Shown here: piece after piece, positions 34,057 to 47,334 of the stretch
Layout: every line of letters begins with the position of its first letter
Position numbering within the stretch: position 1 is the first letter of the stretch
DNA from: Cryptomeria japonica
Taxonomy: Eukaryota > Streptophyta > Pinopsida > Cupressales > Cupressaceae
Assembly: GCF_030272615.1 (NCBI RefSeq)
Contig: NW_026729140.1
Coordinates: 113,340 to 177,339, forward strand
Direction: 5' to 3'
DNA: 64,000 nt
Position numbers and translations under genes: made by a program
Notes under the pieces: generated by a model
What the model was told of the DNA's origin: nothing
The model's input: the letters and a program-made list of their open reading frames with translations, nothing else
Databases searched by the model: none

Positions 34057-34870
34057 TGAAGATCATGTGGTTCCTGCATGAAGCGAGAAACCATGCCAAC
34101 TGTAAATGAAATATCTGGGCATCTGTGAGTCAAGTAAATGAGACTACCCACAAGTTGACGATACAATGTGGCATCAACTGGTGGAGAAGAACATCGAGCC
34201 TCAAGCTTAACTCCTGAAAGAAAGGGAGTCGAGGAAGGCTTAAAATCAGCCATATGAAAGTGTACAAGAAGATCAAGAGCATACTTGTGCTGCAAAAGAG
34301 TGATCCAAGAAGATGACTGTGAAATCTCTATCCTGAGAAAGTAGTGCAAAAGACCCAAGTTAGTCATAGAAAATGTGTCATGCAAAGCAGATTTGACATT
34401 GTTAATGATGGATGCGGTGCTCCCTGTAATGATCAAATCTACATAGAGCACAAGTATCAAGTGTGAGTCATCTTGTAGCAAAATGTAGATATTTGGATCA
34501 AAATGACACTTGGTGAACCTTGCTGAGAGAAAATAGGAATCCATCTTGGTGTACCAAGCCTTGGGAGCCTTCTTAAGGCCATAGAGAGATTTCCTTAGTC
34601 TGAAAACCAAGGAAGTATCCTAGATGAAACCCTGTGGATGCTCCATATAAATCTCCTCATCAAGATCCCCATGAAGAAAAATACTCTTCTCATCCATCTG
34701 ATTTACAACCCAACCATGAGCTCCAACAATAGTAAGTGTCAAGCGAATGGAGTCCATCCTAGCTAGGGGTGCAAAGGTCTGAATATAGTCAACACCTGGA
34801 ACCTGAGAGAAACCTTTCACAACAAGCCGAGCCTTATACTTATCCACACTACCATCTGCTGCAAACTTGG
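34053..34870 (-). pseudogene. Copia reverse transcriptase, copy 2, catalytic motif damaged
   Basis: KYKARLVVKGFSQVPGVDY, TFAPLARMDSIRLTL and SLYGLKKAPKAWY are standard Copia RT motifs. The catalytic loop, normally YVDD, reads VLYVDLIITGS: one of the two Asp codons is gone (3-bp loss). A stop at about 34620 splits the domain after EHPQGFI. The enzyme would be inactive even without the stop. Confidence 0.87.
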
Positions 34871-35299
34871 TCTAATAGGTTCACTTAGATCGAACCATCT
34901 TTCTCCCCTTACGGAGAGGGACTAAATCCCATGTGTTATTCCTTATCAATGAACTATACTCTTCCTCCATAGCTTGGTCCCGCTCAGGAACCCCTGATGC
35001 TTCTTGAAATGTTTGCGCATTAGAAGTGGTAGAAATGAATGCATGTGGAAGGTCCTGATGCTATGATCGATTCCTCCTTGTATTTGAAGGATCCGCAACA
35101 AGCGAACCCACTGACTCAAGTGTCTATCAAGCCCAACAAGGTCTAGGTGGAGGTGGAGAACGAGGCTCCTCAACTGCAAGTAGACCCGATGGAGGTGTAG
35201 CCCTGCGATTCAGAGTTGAAGGAGTCTCATCATCGGAATCACTGGCATCACTATCCACAATGGAGGAAGGTGGAAGAGGTAGAGAGGCTAAGCTAGGAG

Positions 35300-36221
35300 A
35301 GTTTTCCTCAAAACGAACACTCTTGTCAATAAACACCTCATGTGTCTTAGGATCCATCAATCTGTATGCCTTAACACCCTCAGGATATCCAACAATAATA
35401 CAAGGCCTACTCTAAGGTTCCAATGCCTTGCGTTTCTATGGAGGTATGTGAGCCCATGCTGGACACCCAAAGACTCTGAAATGTCTCACAATTTATTTCC
35501 CACCAACCCAAGCCTCAAAAGGAGTAATACCTTGCAAATATTTGTGAGGAACCCAATTCTGGATGTATGTGGCATGATTGATAGCCTCTTCCCAAAAGAC
35601 AGGATCAAGAGAATGCACATGTATCATACAACTAGCCATTTCTTTGAGAGTTCTATTATTGCACCATGCAACTCCATTCTGCTATGGAGTGTATGCAATA
35701 GAATGCTCAAGATCAATCCCCTCAAATGTACAAAAATCCTTAAGTCTTTTATTCACATATTCCCTTCCATTATCTGTGTGAAGAATCTTGACCAGTTTCC
35801 TAGATTGCTTCTCCACATGAGTCTTGAAGTCCTGAAATCTGTTAAATACTTCACTCTTATGAATAAGAAAGTAGACCCAAGTGAAGCGGGAGTAGTTATC
35901 AATGAAGATGAGGACATAGCGAGCCTTACTAAATGAAGGTGCTAGAAATGGACCTGCTACATCTCTGTGAACAAGTTGAAGAACTTCCAAATCTCTCCAA
36001 GCTTTCCCCTTATCAAACTTCTCTTTAGTGCTGAGTTGTTGAAGATAGTGGTAGTTCAGGTGACCAAACCACTCATGCCATAGGTTACTTTCAGAATTTG
36101 AATGAGTAAGCAAGGCCCTAGAAGGAGAACTTGGCACAAAGTGGGAGAATGAATAAAGCCTTGACTTGTCATTGACTTGTCCCACTACTACCAAGGCATC
36201 ATTATCAAGTTCCTTTACCAC
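35300..36221 (-). pseudogene. Copia integrase, copy 2, broken
   Basis: Pre-integrase HLNYHYLQQL, core HRDVAGPF, IDNYSRFTWVYFL and HTDNGREYVNKRL as in copy 1, followed in this copy by the C-terminal part: PVFWEEAINHAT, FRVFGCPAWAHIPP, and KTHEVFIDKSVRFEE leading into the linker to RT. In-frame stops occur at the TP-stop-QNGVA position and several times in the C-terminal part. Confidence 0.85.
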
Positions 36222-36772
36222 AACTGAATTTGGTGTAAACTCAACCTTTTTCCCATTCCCATAGTGAGTGATTTGTTAGATAGAGAGAAGGCTGGTAGAC
36301 AAGTTAGGAACATAGAGAACATTCTCAAATGTTCCATCATCCATGTCAACTGAACCTTTCCCTTCAACCTCACCTCACCTTGTGTATCATCACCTATGTA
36401 AATGTGAGGCATGTTAGATGGCTCCAATGAAGAAAACTGCTCCTTTGTAGAACCCATGTGATAAGAGGCACCCGATTCAAGTATCCATTGCTGTGAAGAA
36501 CCTGTTCTAGCCACAAATACTAGCCCTTTTCCCTTAGACTATGAGGAAGAGGAAGGAGATGAATCCTTCTTTGTGTAGGTGAATGGCAAGTTGATGTTGT
36601 TTTGCTTAAGAAGATTTGTCAACTCATCAACTTGCTTGGTGTGGCATCAATGCTCATCATGACCATACTTCTTGCAATATGAACAAGTTGGTTTATCTTT
36701 CTTAGGTGTCATCCCCTTGGAAGAGGATGAAAAATCGCCTTGTGATGGAGATGATGATTGCCCTTTTTCTTG
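36215..36772 (-). pseudogene. Copia zinc knuckle and protease, copy 2, broken
   Basis: Same motifs as copy 1 (knuckle with the same internal TGA; protease active site now WILESGASYHM, in which the Asp of DSGA is Glu by a single change). A 5-bp insertion near 36370, a repeat of CTCAC, shifts the frame. Both changes are private to this copy. Confidence 0.8.
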
Positions 36773-37392
36773 CTATGGCTTTGACTTAGATTGCTTCTTC
36801 TTCTTGTTGGAATATTTGCCTTGACCTCCTTGATTCCCTTGATTAGCCACCAAAGCCTTGAAATTTGAAGACTTGAGAAGCCCCATGTTCAACAACTTAG
36901 ATTGTTCCAACATCAACATTTCTGTGAAAGCATCAAATGAAGTCATAGTGTGGGAACTCCCCACTGTCAAATGATAATTTTGGAAGCTAGAAACAAATGC
37001 TGCATATTCTGGTGTCAGCTTGTCCAACAAGTTGAATTTCAACTGACATCCTTTTTGTCAATTCCACAATCCTTAAGCTTTTCTCTTAGCTCATTTCCTT
37101 TGGTGACATAATCTTGGATTGTATCAAAATTCTTGGCATCCAAGTTGGTGAGCTCATTGTCAATCTTGTAACCTCTGATTTCATCAACTTGACCATCCAA
37201 TTTCTAAAATATACCCCAAGCCTCTTTGATTGTAGTACACTTCTCAATATGAAAGATGAGGTCATCTGATACATACTTACGCAAAGTTCCAAGAGCCATG
37301 CAATTTTTAGTGAGCCATTCTAACTGAGCATTAGGATCAGTCTTAGGATCTGGTGGTGCTGCCATAATTCCATCTATGTAATGTGTGATCAA
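36773..37392 (-). pseudogene. Copia gag, copy 2, broken
   Basis: As 1202-1821, but interrupted additionally by a stop after EAWGIF (37204-37206), where copy 1 reads Gln. The frameshift near 37041 is shared. Confidence 0.8.
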
Positions 37393-37402
37393 TTTGTGGG
37401 TG

Positions 37403-40400
37403 TATTAATTTGGAATAGGGAAGAATAATCCTAAAATAATTAAATATTATAATTTTATGGTTTCTATCATACGTTGTTATTCATGTATACGAGTGTTTGT
37501 GGTAAATATGTCATTCTTTTGCATAAAGTATTGACAATTCTTCTTGATAACCAACACCATTAATTTATATTCTTATCAACACAATTCCTTAGGTTGAGGA
37601 TTCTCAAGCTTCCTTCATATTTTGTAAACATTATTTTCTACTCCTACTGAAGCATAGTCATGATACATAACAAAACATCGATTTGCGATATAATTTCATA
37701 ATTGTGGGAATTAATCCTTTTAATATTTATAAACTCTTACTAGATTAGTATTGAAGTCGAGTTATACAAATTATAAAGTATGTTTGAGAATAGCTACATA
37801 TAAATGAAGGAGATTTAACATTTTGCTTATCAATTGAATAACAATTTATCATACATACTTAATTTTATTTTCAAACATATCTAGATTTGTAAATATTTAA
37901 ATTATCTAGAAGAGCTAAACTTTTCAAATTGTTAAAGGGAATAAAAACAAAGTATATGTTATAAAGTTTTCAAATTTGGATATACAACATAATACATATA
38001 TAATTAATATGTGACAATATACTCCAATAAAATTAATACCACCTAAATCATGATTTATACTTGATAGAGATCTTAGGTAACAACATGGACAACTTTTCCT
38101 TCATAATAGTGTTCTCACTAAATCCGAAAATGTCTCATTTTTGGATGCTTTATTATTTTCATTCTATTATGTTAATAATTGGTTCAAGTGTGGTGAATGA
38201 ACCCCATTCAATGTACCTTTATTACTGATTGTTCATTATAACGTATTTCTTACCATTGAGAAAAAAATTATTGACCATATATTATGGTCGAATCTTTCAA
38301 TCCTATTTTATTGGTGACCTACCTATTATTTTTTGATAATGGGTTTGTGACATGTTTGTTTTTTCATGACTAGTTATATACTAGTAGAGATATGAAAACT
38401 AACCTAGACTATCATATATTTGTTTTTCAAATAGTCAGTATGTTCATCATTAAAATTGGTATAGTGGTAGTGCTTATTTTGGATAAAAGTTGCATTCCTA
38501 TTTCTATTAGGATTTGACTCTATTTCCCAATCATCATCACTATTCAATAAAAAATTATCAAACATACATTGAATTGTCTTTCTCTATTTCTTATTTTACA
38601 TCTCAATGCTATAAAAAATTTATATAATTTTTTAAATCTAATTTCTTAAAAAATTTCAAAAGTTATTTTTGTGTGAATTCTATATATAATTGTATGTAAA
38701 GTTAAGAAGCTCATTTTAAGGATTATGAACTTCTTCCATATCATTCCTTGTACTTGTAATCTATCATTATTTTCCTAAGAGAGGTATAACTTATTGTATT
38801 ATAGTGAACTAGAAAACTATTTTATTAATGAGAAATTTGTATGGTTGTAGTGTTCTTAGAATATATTATTATTTTATTTCTCTATAATTAGAATTGCAAT
38901 AACCTCTAGAATCAGCCTTATTTTATTATAGTGAGCTAGAAAGCTATTTTCTCTGTGGAAGAATCATTGTGGTGCTAATGTTACTAGAATATTATTTGCT
39001 TAAAATTCATTACTCATATATTCATGTACAAATAAAATTGCCTTTTATTCCTCTAAAACTAAAACTGCAATGATCTCTAGGATCAACCTTGCTATATTAT
39101 AATGAACTAGAGAATTATTTTCCTAGTCTTTGAAGAATCATTGTCGTGTTAGTGTTTCTAGGATATGGTTTTTGCAAAAAATATTATCCTTATTCCTTTA
39201 TAACTATAATTGCAATGACCTCTAGAATGAACATTAGTTGTCTTATAGATCTTGAAATATAAATGAGTTTTTATCTCATTTTGATTTGTATTCAACCACC
39301 TATAATCTTATCATTAGTTAAGCTTGATTATCTAGATTTAAGTACATCCCTTAGTCCACGTCTTGATTCTTTTATAGAATTATGAATAATATATTTTAGT
39401 GTCCACAAATGGTTCCTTTGGAGAGGAAAGTTTACAACACTTCATTATTATTGTATGTTTCATTTTATTGTTTAAAATCTATTGATGGTGCAAAAATAAA
39501 CCATTTATACCCTTAAATGGGTGTCTTCTAATTTTTAAGTTATATTTTCTTTGAGATGGTAAATCAAATAATTATTTGTTAACATCTCTTGAGAATATCA
39601 AATGTTGCCTATGAAATCTTTAGGAATATTTAAAATGAATCTTAAAATAATAAGTTACACATAATTTGTTTTTCTTTCATCATGGATGAGTATTTATTTA
39701 CATATATGTTTATGCTATATGAATCCATAATTAAACTTTAGGCATGTATTGGATATAATTTGAAACTAGTTTCATAGAGAGAGAAATTTTGGGAAGACCA
39801 ACATTACAAGATAATATATGATTAATTTAACATCCAAGTATATTCTCATGATATCATTGCTTCCAATTATCAATAACAAAAAAATTAATTTTCTATCAAC
39901 AAATATAATAAATTTGAATTTAGAGGAATCCCTAATTTCCCCAATCTCATACCAAATGAAATGAAAATTTCTTCTCACTTCACTTTAAATTTAGGGAATG
40001 ACCATTAGGTACCATGCATATGTAATCCTTTGTTAAGTTAAAAATATTTTTTAAATATTTAGTAAGGATGTCTAATAAAATTCCTTCTCAATCATTAATG
40101 GTTGATACATTAGACTTTTATAGTGGTTTTTGTTAGAGTAATTGGGTCTTTACTTGACTAATTAAACAGTACTTGTTTAATTCTTTAAGTTCCCTATTAT
40201 CTTTTTACACTTAAGCTAACATTAGGTGCATAATAATTAATTCTTTTATTAATTATTATGTGCAAGCCTAGGGTTTCTTGACCTATTAGAGGTTAATTTT
40301 TCTTTTCATTGTATTATTATCACAATACATTTTTGGTGAATATTGAGCTCTCATCTTTTGAGCATATTTTCTTGTGTTTTTTGTTCTTTAGTTTATTGTG

Positions 40401-41017
40401 CTTCCTTGCTTCTCCTTGTAACAAATTATTTAGTTGATGGAGATGGAACATAAGCCATACGAAGCAGGCCACATTTATAGAGAGGTTACGGATATAATAT
40501 GAATCATTCAATAGCGTAAATCATACTTGAAATTTTCAGTCCCACGGTGGCGTGTGAGACACTAAACAAGTCGGGCAAAAATTATTGATTTATATGTAAA
40601 ATCTTCGCTTCAAATCTGCGTTTTTGATTGTTGAAATCCGCGTTTTTAATTTTTGTTGTGAGGGGAGTCAAAAGGAATAATATTAAAGGGTAAATATGAA
40701 AGGAAATCTAAGTTTACTAATTCTAGCTTGACCGTGGTGATAACGTAGCTACGAGGAATGCATATAAGTTTAATATATTATTTTTTTATTTTATATTTAA
40801 AAAATAAGTTTGTAGAAAGGCACATACACAAAGTTTTGGAAGACAAAGTTAGAATAAAGATGAAAAGAACATCAAGTAGTTATTGATGCATTAGAAGTCG
40901 CTAGACATTTATTATTTGGATTAAAATCTCATAAATCAACAATGTCATCAAGAGGATCTTAAGTAGCAATAGTGCTTACCTTTTGAAGAGTGTCCTCAAC
41001 ACATTGTTGTGGATAAA
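37403..41017. other. AT-rich non-coding flank of Copia copy 2
   Basis: Same as 1837-5445, including the three-unit repeat at 38798-39248 and the hairpin near 40229-40260. No gene seen. Confidence 0.7.
38798..39248. repeat. Degenerate three-unit tandem repeat, duplicate copy
   Basis: Same array as 3226-3676, offset 35572. Confidence 0.75.
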
Positions 41018-41816
41018 TTTTATTGATTTTTCCATCTCCCTCAAAAGTAGTTTTTTACAGGAAACAACATTTTTTAAGAGTGATGTGCATCCCGAAACGT
41101 ATAATTTTTTTTCTATAAATGATAAAAACTTATCTCTTTTAAATTTTGGTTTGTAACATCAATACCTAGGGCATGTAGTTGGTTTGATAGTGATATGTTG
41201 AATATTTTTTATTTTATTAAGTTTTGAAGTCCGACTAATTATAATTTAGATATAGGTGTACGTTTGAACACATAACTTTCTCTATATATATCAAAATTAA
41301 GTTTTATTTTTTTTGTTAGAAAGAAGACATCAATACCTAGGGCATAGATATTTTTCAGAATTTTTTTGAATTAGTTTGCTATTTTTCCCAATGCATTGAA
41401 CAAAGAAGTTCATGTTCAGTCAAAAATCTACATTCATATAAAACAAAATAAAAATATATTAATAAACTTAAATATATTAAAAATTATATTATTTGGAAAG
41501 CTTATAATAAGGACTAAATCCTCAAAAAAACAAAACTTCTAAATGAATTCATTTGACCCCTCAAAATCTAATGTAAAATTAATTTTTTATCAGCATTTGA
41601 TAGATGCAAAGGAGACTCCATTGCAAGAATGATTTAGAAGTAGAGAGGTTCTATCCAAGAAATTTTGATCTAAGAGCCTTTGATCTAACTCTCTTCAATT
41701 AATTACTTCAAATGGGACCTCTTAAAGCTTAAATAATTATATTTTCCAAAAAATGTATGATTTCAGCAAAAATCAGGATGTACCAAAAAGTGGGAACCAG
41801 CTTTGTGAGTTCACCC
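41018..41816. other. Filler sequence between duplicated blocks
   Basis: 799 bp, AT-rich, not matched elsewhere in the window. Contains a direct repeat with core ACATCAATACCTAGGGCAT at 41156-41174 and 41326-41344. It replaces about 11.4 kb (5446-16803) found between the same two blocks in the first copy. Confidence 0.75.
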
Positions 41817-42285
41817 TACTGCATGTCAAGTTTTAACGCTTACGGTGTTTTGGGTGGTGTATTGATAGATCAGGGTAGCGCATAGGTGTAGGTTAGCGCT
41901 TAGGGTTAATTTGGTAGCGCATGGAGAATTTTGGATAGCACTTGTCAAGCAGTGTAACGCGTGGATAAAAAATTTCAGCGCATGGGCAGAAAAAATTGGG
42001 GAAAATAGGATTCGATGAGGATTTATGAGATAAAGAAAGATAGGTAGGTGTTGGCTAGTTTTTTCGGGATGGGTGTGATAGTTAGTCTGCGTGTTGTGTG
42101 TTTGCTGTCGTTGTTTTGATAAATTGTTCGATATGAGTTTTGATGTGGGATTTTTGATAGATATCTTGATTTGATTTTCAATGTTTCAAGTTGATGTTGA
42201 TCTAATATTGATATGGATTTGATATGACGTGGATTTGATATGGATTTTTGATTTGATATGAACTTGATTTGATATGCATTGTTTG

Positions 42286-42440
42286 AAGTTGATATAAATG
42301 TCAGACTTGAGTTGTTTTTCAAGTTGATATGGCTGTGGAACTTGAGTTGTTTTTGAAGTTGATATGGCTATGGAACTTGAGTTGTTTTACAAGTTGATGT
42401 GACTATGGAACTTGAGTTGTTTTTCAAGTTGATATGGATG
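42286..42440. repeat. 35-bp minisatellite, copy B
   Basis: Same five units as 17273-17427. Confidence 0.85.
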
Positions 42441-42771
42441 TTTGATAAATTACTTGATTTGATATGCATTATTTCAGGTTGATATGATTTGATACTGATA
42501 TGGATTTGATATGATGTGGAACTTGATTAGATTTTCGATGTTTCAAGTTGATATGAATTTGATTTTGATATGAATTGATTTGATGAGGAAACTGATATTG
42601 GACATGTTTTATTTGTGATAGGAGCAGCTTGGGGTTGTGTAGTTGCGAGAGCAATTTTCGAGACCATGGTCATTGATACCGCGACTAACACAGGCAAACA
42701 GGGATATTATTGAGAGATGTGGACTATCCTCTTTATTAGAGATGCCCTAGTATATCATTAACCAGGGTTTA

Positions 42772-44652
42772 TTGACAGCTTTGGCCAAGAGGTGGCATAG
42801 TGACACCAACACCTTTCATTTGGCTACATGTGAGATTACAGTGACACTTGAGGATTTCTACCAAATTTTGTGGATTCTCGTGGTAGGTGCACTTTTATTG
42901 TATGAGCAGACTGAGGAGGGTGGGACAAAGGCTCTTCGCCAGATTTTGTATGATGAGCATATTTGTGGGGATGAGATGCCATGGCAGGAGTTTATTGATT
43001 TAGATTATACTCCTCTACCATCAGTGTTGGCAGGATTTATAAGTGGCTTCTTATGTCCCGACTGTAGGTCAAAGGGACTGGGAGTAGGATGGGGGTTGGT
43101 CTTGGAGGACATGGTGACACAAGGTCACCGATTTGCATGGGGGTCTGCTATGTTGGCCCACTTAAACAAAAACCTTCATTAGGTGGTTTACTTGGGATAC
43201 AATAGTCTATCAGCTTGGGTTACACTGCTACAGGTATGGGCACGGAAGCATATTCCCACAGCTAGGCCACTTGCTGACAAAGATAGGCCAATTGGTCGTG
43301 CTTATGCATATGGATATAGAGGGATACTTGTCCAGCGTAAGCTGGGCAAACCGGAGCAGCATTGGAGGCGAGTGCTTGACGATATTGATACAGTCATCTG
43401 GAGACCGTATATGGATTACGAGGTGTGCTTAGAGGATGGGATAAACATGCCTTATGTCTACATGTCTCGATTTTTGATAGGGTGGACGCCCTTTGTTATT
43501 GAGAGATTTCTGCATAGCTGAGTGTTGCAGCAGTATTGACGACAGCAGCGGATACCATAGGGAGGATGCTTGTATGCTCGATGGAGGCAACATGTACCAG
43601 AGTGGGGACCCACTATTGATAGTGTGGTGGCGGTTGAGGATTTCTTTCACCTAGTCGGCCAGATATGGGACTATGCCTACAGGATATTCGATGCGGGGAT
43701 GACTGATGAGTTCACAACACTCTTTGCAGCCCATGCTGTGGCCAGGATATCGGATCCCATGGAGATGATTCCCACTTTTGATGATGATGAGTATGAGCAG
43801 CCCGAGAGGCTAGGGATATAGGGAGAGGAGGGAGAGGAGTTGGAAGAGGGAGGTGGGGATGGTGGAGGTGATGATGGTGGAGATGGTGGAGGAGGTGGCT
43901 GAGGTCGGTGTGGGGATAGGGGGAGAGTTGATCAGGGGAGGAGAGGAGATAGAGGTGGAGCTGGTGGTGACAAATGGATATAGGTGGAGAGAGTTGTGCG
44001 GTGGGCTGTAGAGGATAGAGGGAGGGGAGATTTGGCTATTGGAGCTAGTGGTGAGGAGAGGGTAGGAGAGGTGATAACAGTTGTGGGAGGGACAGATGAT
44101 TTTAGACAGTCAACACAAAAGTGGAGGTCATATGTTTTACCCCCACCAGCACCAAGGATAGGGAGAGGGACATTGGGTACCACTACATAGGTACCCTTCC
44201 AGATTCGAATTCCTACTCATCGAGGGGATGCGCAGATTAGGTCCTTACAGTTGTTAATGCAACATCTGCAGAAACAACTAATGGCACATCAGTGGTAGGT
44301 TACACAGCTAACTACTGAGCGAGATACAATTTTGGAGCAGTTGGGTTGAGTCGAGGCTCGAGCATATAGCTTGGAGAGAGCAGTGGTGGGTGGCTCGACG
44401 AGAGACACCCTGAGGGAGTTAGCGTATACAGCCAAGGAGGCTAAGTATTACTAACGACATTCTGAGGATGCAGTGCCCAAGGAGTGAAGATTTCCTAGCT
44501 TCACATCGATGACATCTAGGCAATCTAGGCAGATGGGGCCGAGGACAGAGAGTAGAGGTGTGACAGGGCCTACTCGTGAGGATCCACCTAGGGATCTCGG
44601 TGCTGGGACATTTGCTGCGAGACCGTCACCTTCAGGAGATAGTCATACCTGA
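42772..44652 (+). pseudogene. Plant mobile domain frame antisense to Gypsy, copy B
   Basis: Same frame and ends as 17759-19639. Here the frame is open from 43183 to 43521, including WARKHIPTARPLADKDRPIG and then RAYAYGYRG, because the TAG of copy A is CAG (43231-43233). Conversely 44188-44190 is TAG here and CAG in copy A. The stop at 43180-43182 and those near 43519-43560 are shared. The absence of net frameshift over 1.9 kb suggests that the frame was under selection before the element died. Confidence 0.78.
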
Positions 44653-46117
44653 GAGATGTTGTCTCTATTGTATTTTGATCATTTTGTTGTATTTTTGGAA
44701 CAGACATGACATATTTTGTACTTGATCATTTCTGAGATATATATACGACACCATTTGCTTTGATCCTTATATGATGTTTTTCATGGATGATGCTTTCTAT
44801 ATGATCTTGATGCTTTTATGATGTTGATGCAATGCTTAGATAGATGTATGTGATTTTATATTTGATGGATGATGAATGATGTATGAGATGTATCTTGTTT
44901 ATGAGATGTATGATAATGATAATGATGTGAGATGTATCTTGAAAATGAGATGTATGATATCGAGAATGACGTGAGATGTATCTTGAAAATGAGATGGATG
45001 ATATTGATATCCTGTGAGATGTATCTTGAAAATGAGATGTATGATAATGATAATGATGTGAGATGTATCTTGAAAATGAGATGTATGATAATGATATGCA
45101 ACTATTTGTAAAATGATATGCAACTAATTGTAAAATGATATGCAACTAATTGATCATCCTCGTTCTACGTTTTGTCATTCCTGCATAGTCACATGTTTTG
45201 CTTTCTTTGTGTTGATCATCATTGAGCATTGATTTGTTGGGATATGTTGAAAATTTATACAAGCATAATGGTATATTTGAACCATAATGACCTGAGAAAA
45301 AATTTACATGATTTTTGATTTTGTAAGATGGCACAAGCATCGAGGTATAAATGAACCAAGATGACCTAAGAGCGACTTGTGTATAAACAAACAATATTAA
45401 ACCATTTGTATGCACAAAGTGGAATCATGTCTTCAGTGATATGCTTTGAATCACGTCTCGAGACAAGTATTTGCACAGTACAAGTGATCGCCTCACAGAC
45501 AGAAAACTAAAAAATATTGGAGTCCCCATGACTTTCTCTAGCTTGATGTATTGTTGAGAATATGTAGAGGATCCAATCATTCAAAAAAAGTTCAAGTGCA
45601 ACAATAGTCAAAACTTCATGCTAGATGCAAACATTTTATACTCTAGAAAATCATCCATCATGTGTTGTGAATCGTGTTAAGTGATCAATGTTTGTTCTCG
45701 TTATTGTTGATTCATTTATTGGACATGATTTTCTGAGTCTGCTGCAAGGTTTGACTTAGGAGGAAATGTTGATCAATGCTACCCGTAGCTAAATTTTCCT
45801 CCTGATGTGGATATGTACAGTGATTACCAAGTCATGGTGGGATATGATGAAATGATATTTGGATAAACTAGGATAGTGACTACGCTAAGTATGTCCTGGA
45901 TAGTGTGATAAATGTCGGGCGATGGCTGATATTGCGTGACTGTGGATATAAAATTTTGAGAGTATAGATAGATAGAGGAGCTGTCCTCTCACAATAGTGC
46001 CCGTTGCCAGGTTTTCACCAGTTGTTTTTATTGTACATTTTGCTTTTTATGATTTTTTTATTTTTTTATTTTTTTGCATATTTTTATTTTTTGACTTTTC
46101 CATGCATTTAGACTGCT
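44653..46117. other. Gypsy spacer between the antisense frame and integrase, copy B
   Basis: Equivalent of 19640-21082. Includes the 44-bp minisatellite (44881-45103) and three units of the 22-bp repeat to about 45150. No gene called. Confidence 0.55.
44881..45150. repeat. 44-bp minisatellite plus 22-bp repeat, copy B
   Basis: Five 44-bp units (ATCTTG near 44892, 44936, 44980, 45023, 45067) and three GATATGCAACT units, one more than in copy A. Confidence 0.85.
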
Positions 46118-47325
46118 CAAGTGTAGTATTTCTTCAAATGGATGTTGTTAGTTGGTTCGTCGAGCACATCTCCTTCCAAAGTTGTTAGCTGATAGGCATC
46201 TGATCCATAGGATGATATGATGACATAGGGACCTAACCAGTTAGGTTCCAACTTCCCTTTCTTTTCCCGATCTTGTTGATTTCTAGGTTTTTCTTTGAGT
46301 ACTAGATCACCTGTTTTAAAAATCCTACGGATGACTTTGTAATTCTAACTTTGGCACATACATTGCTGATATGCTTTAAGGTGAGTGTAGGCATGTTGTC
46401 TCTTTTCATCTAGAAGTTCTAGCTCTTGCAGTCGGTTGACTCGATACTCTTCATCTGGAATGAGGCCTTTCAAAGATACTCTAAGAGATGGGATTTCTAC
46501 CTCCAGGGGTAAAATTTCTTCAGATCCATAAACCAATGAATATGACATAGCTCTTGTAGGTGTACAAATGCTAGTTCTATATACCCAAAGTGCTAGATTG
46601 AGTTGAATGTGCCAATCTTTTCCGGTGTCATTTATTGTTTTCTTGAGGATTTTCAATATGGTTTTGTTGGATGCATCAGCTTGACCATTCCCCTGTGGGT
46701 AATAAGGTGTTGAAACGATGTTGGATCTTGAATCGTTCACATAGTTCTCACACATCCTAGTTTTTGAAAGGTTGTCCATTATCTATGATGATGGAACTTG
46801 GAATGCCATATCTACAGATCAGATAATTAAGAATGAAAGAAGCAATTTGTTTTCCAATTACTGTGGTCATGGGGACTACCTCAATCCATTTGGTAAAATA
46901 TTCTGTTGCAGTGATAATGAACTTGTGTCTATTTGAAGATGAAGGGTGTATTTTACCCACTAAGTCAAGTCCCCACTAGCAAAAAGGCCAGGATGTTGTG
47001 AATGGTTGCAGTTCCTGTGCTGGTGCATGTATAAGATTGCCATGGATTTGGCATTTAGGACATTTCTTTGCAAAATGATAAGAATCCTTTTCCATTCTCA
47101 GCCAGTAATATCCCATTCATAGAAGTTTTTTATCAAGAGTAGGACCACTTGAATGTCTACCATAGATACCTTCCTGAAGCTCTTGTAAAGTCGAGTCAGA
47201 TTCAATACGATAAAGGAAACGAAGAAGAGTACCATCTAGACCTCGATGGTACAAAATATCAGCAGTGAGAGTATAACGGGCAGCTTTCCGGATAAAGTTG
47301 CATTTTTGGTTTCGAGATAGGTCAA
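46118..47325 (-). pseudogene. Gypsy integrase, copy B, broken
   Basis: As 21083-22290: the same zinc-finger remnants, core Asp residues, Glu to Asp change after NGQA, frameshift near 46765 and stops. Differences from copy A are single substitutions. Confidence 0.87.
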
Positions 47326-47334
47326 TAGGCAGGG

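Larger units (their letters stand above)
33486..37402 (-). mobile_element. Ty1/Copia retrotransposon, copy 2, full coding order but dead
   Basis: Minus-strand order: gag (37392-36773), knuckle and protease (36772-36215), integrase (36221-about 35300), RT (34847-34053), RNase H (34056-33486), ending with an IFTKPFTESKFHQLRGLLGM segment typical of Copia C-termini. 35567-37402 duplicates 1-1836. It shares that copy's stop codons and adds its own: a CAG to TAG change at about 37204 in gag and a 5-bp insertion near 36370 in the protease. Confidence 0.9.
35567..41017. repeat. Segmental duplication, copy 2 (Copia plus AT-rich flank)
   Basis: Partner of 1-5445. After GGATAAA at 41017 the sequence changes to unrelated DNA. 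Confidence 0.93.
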
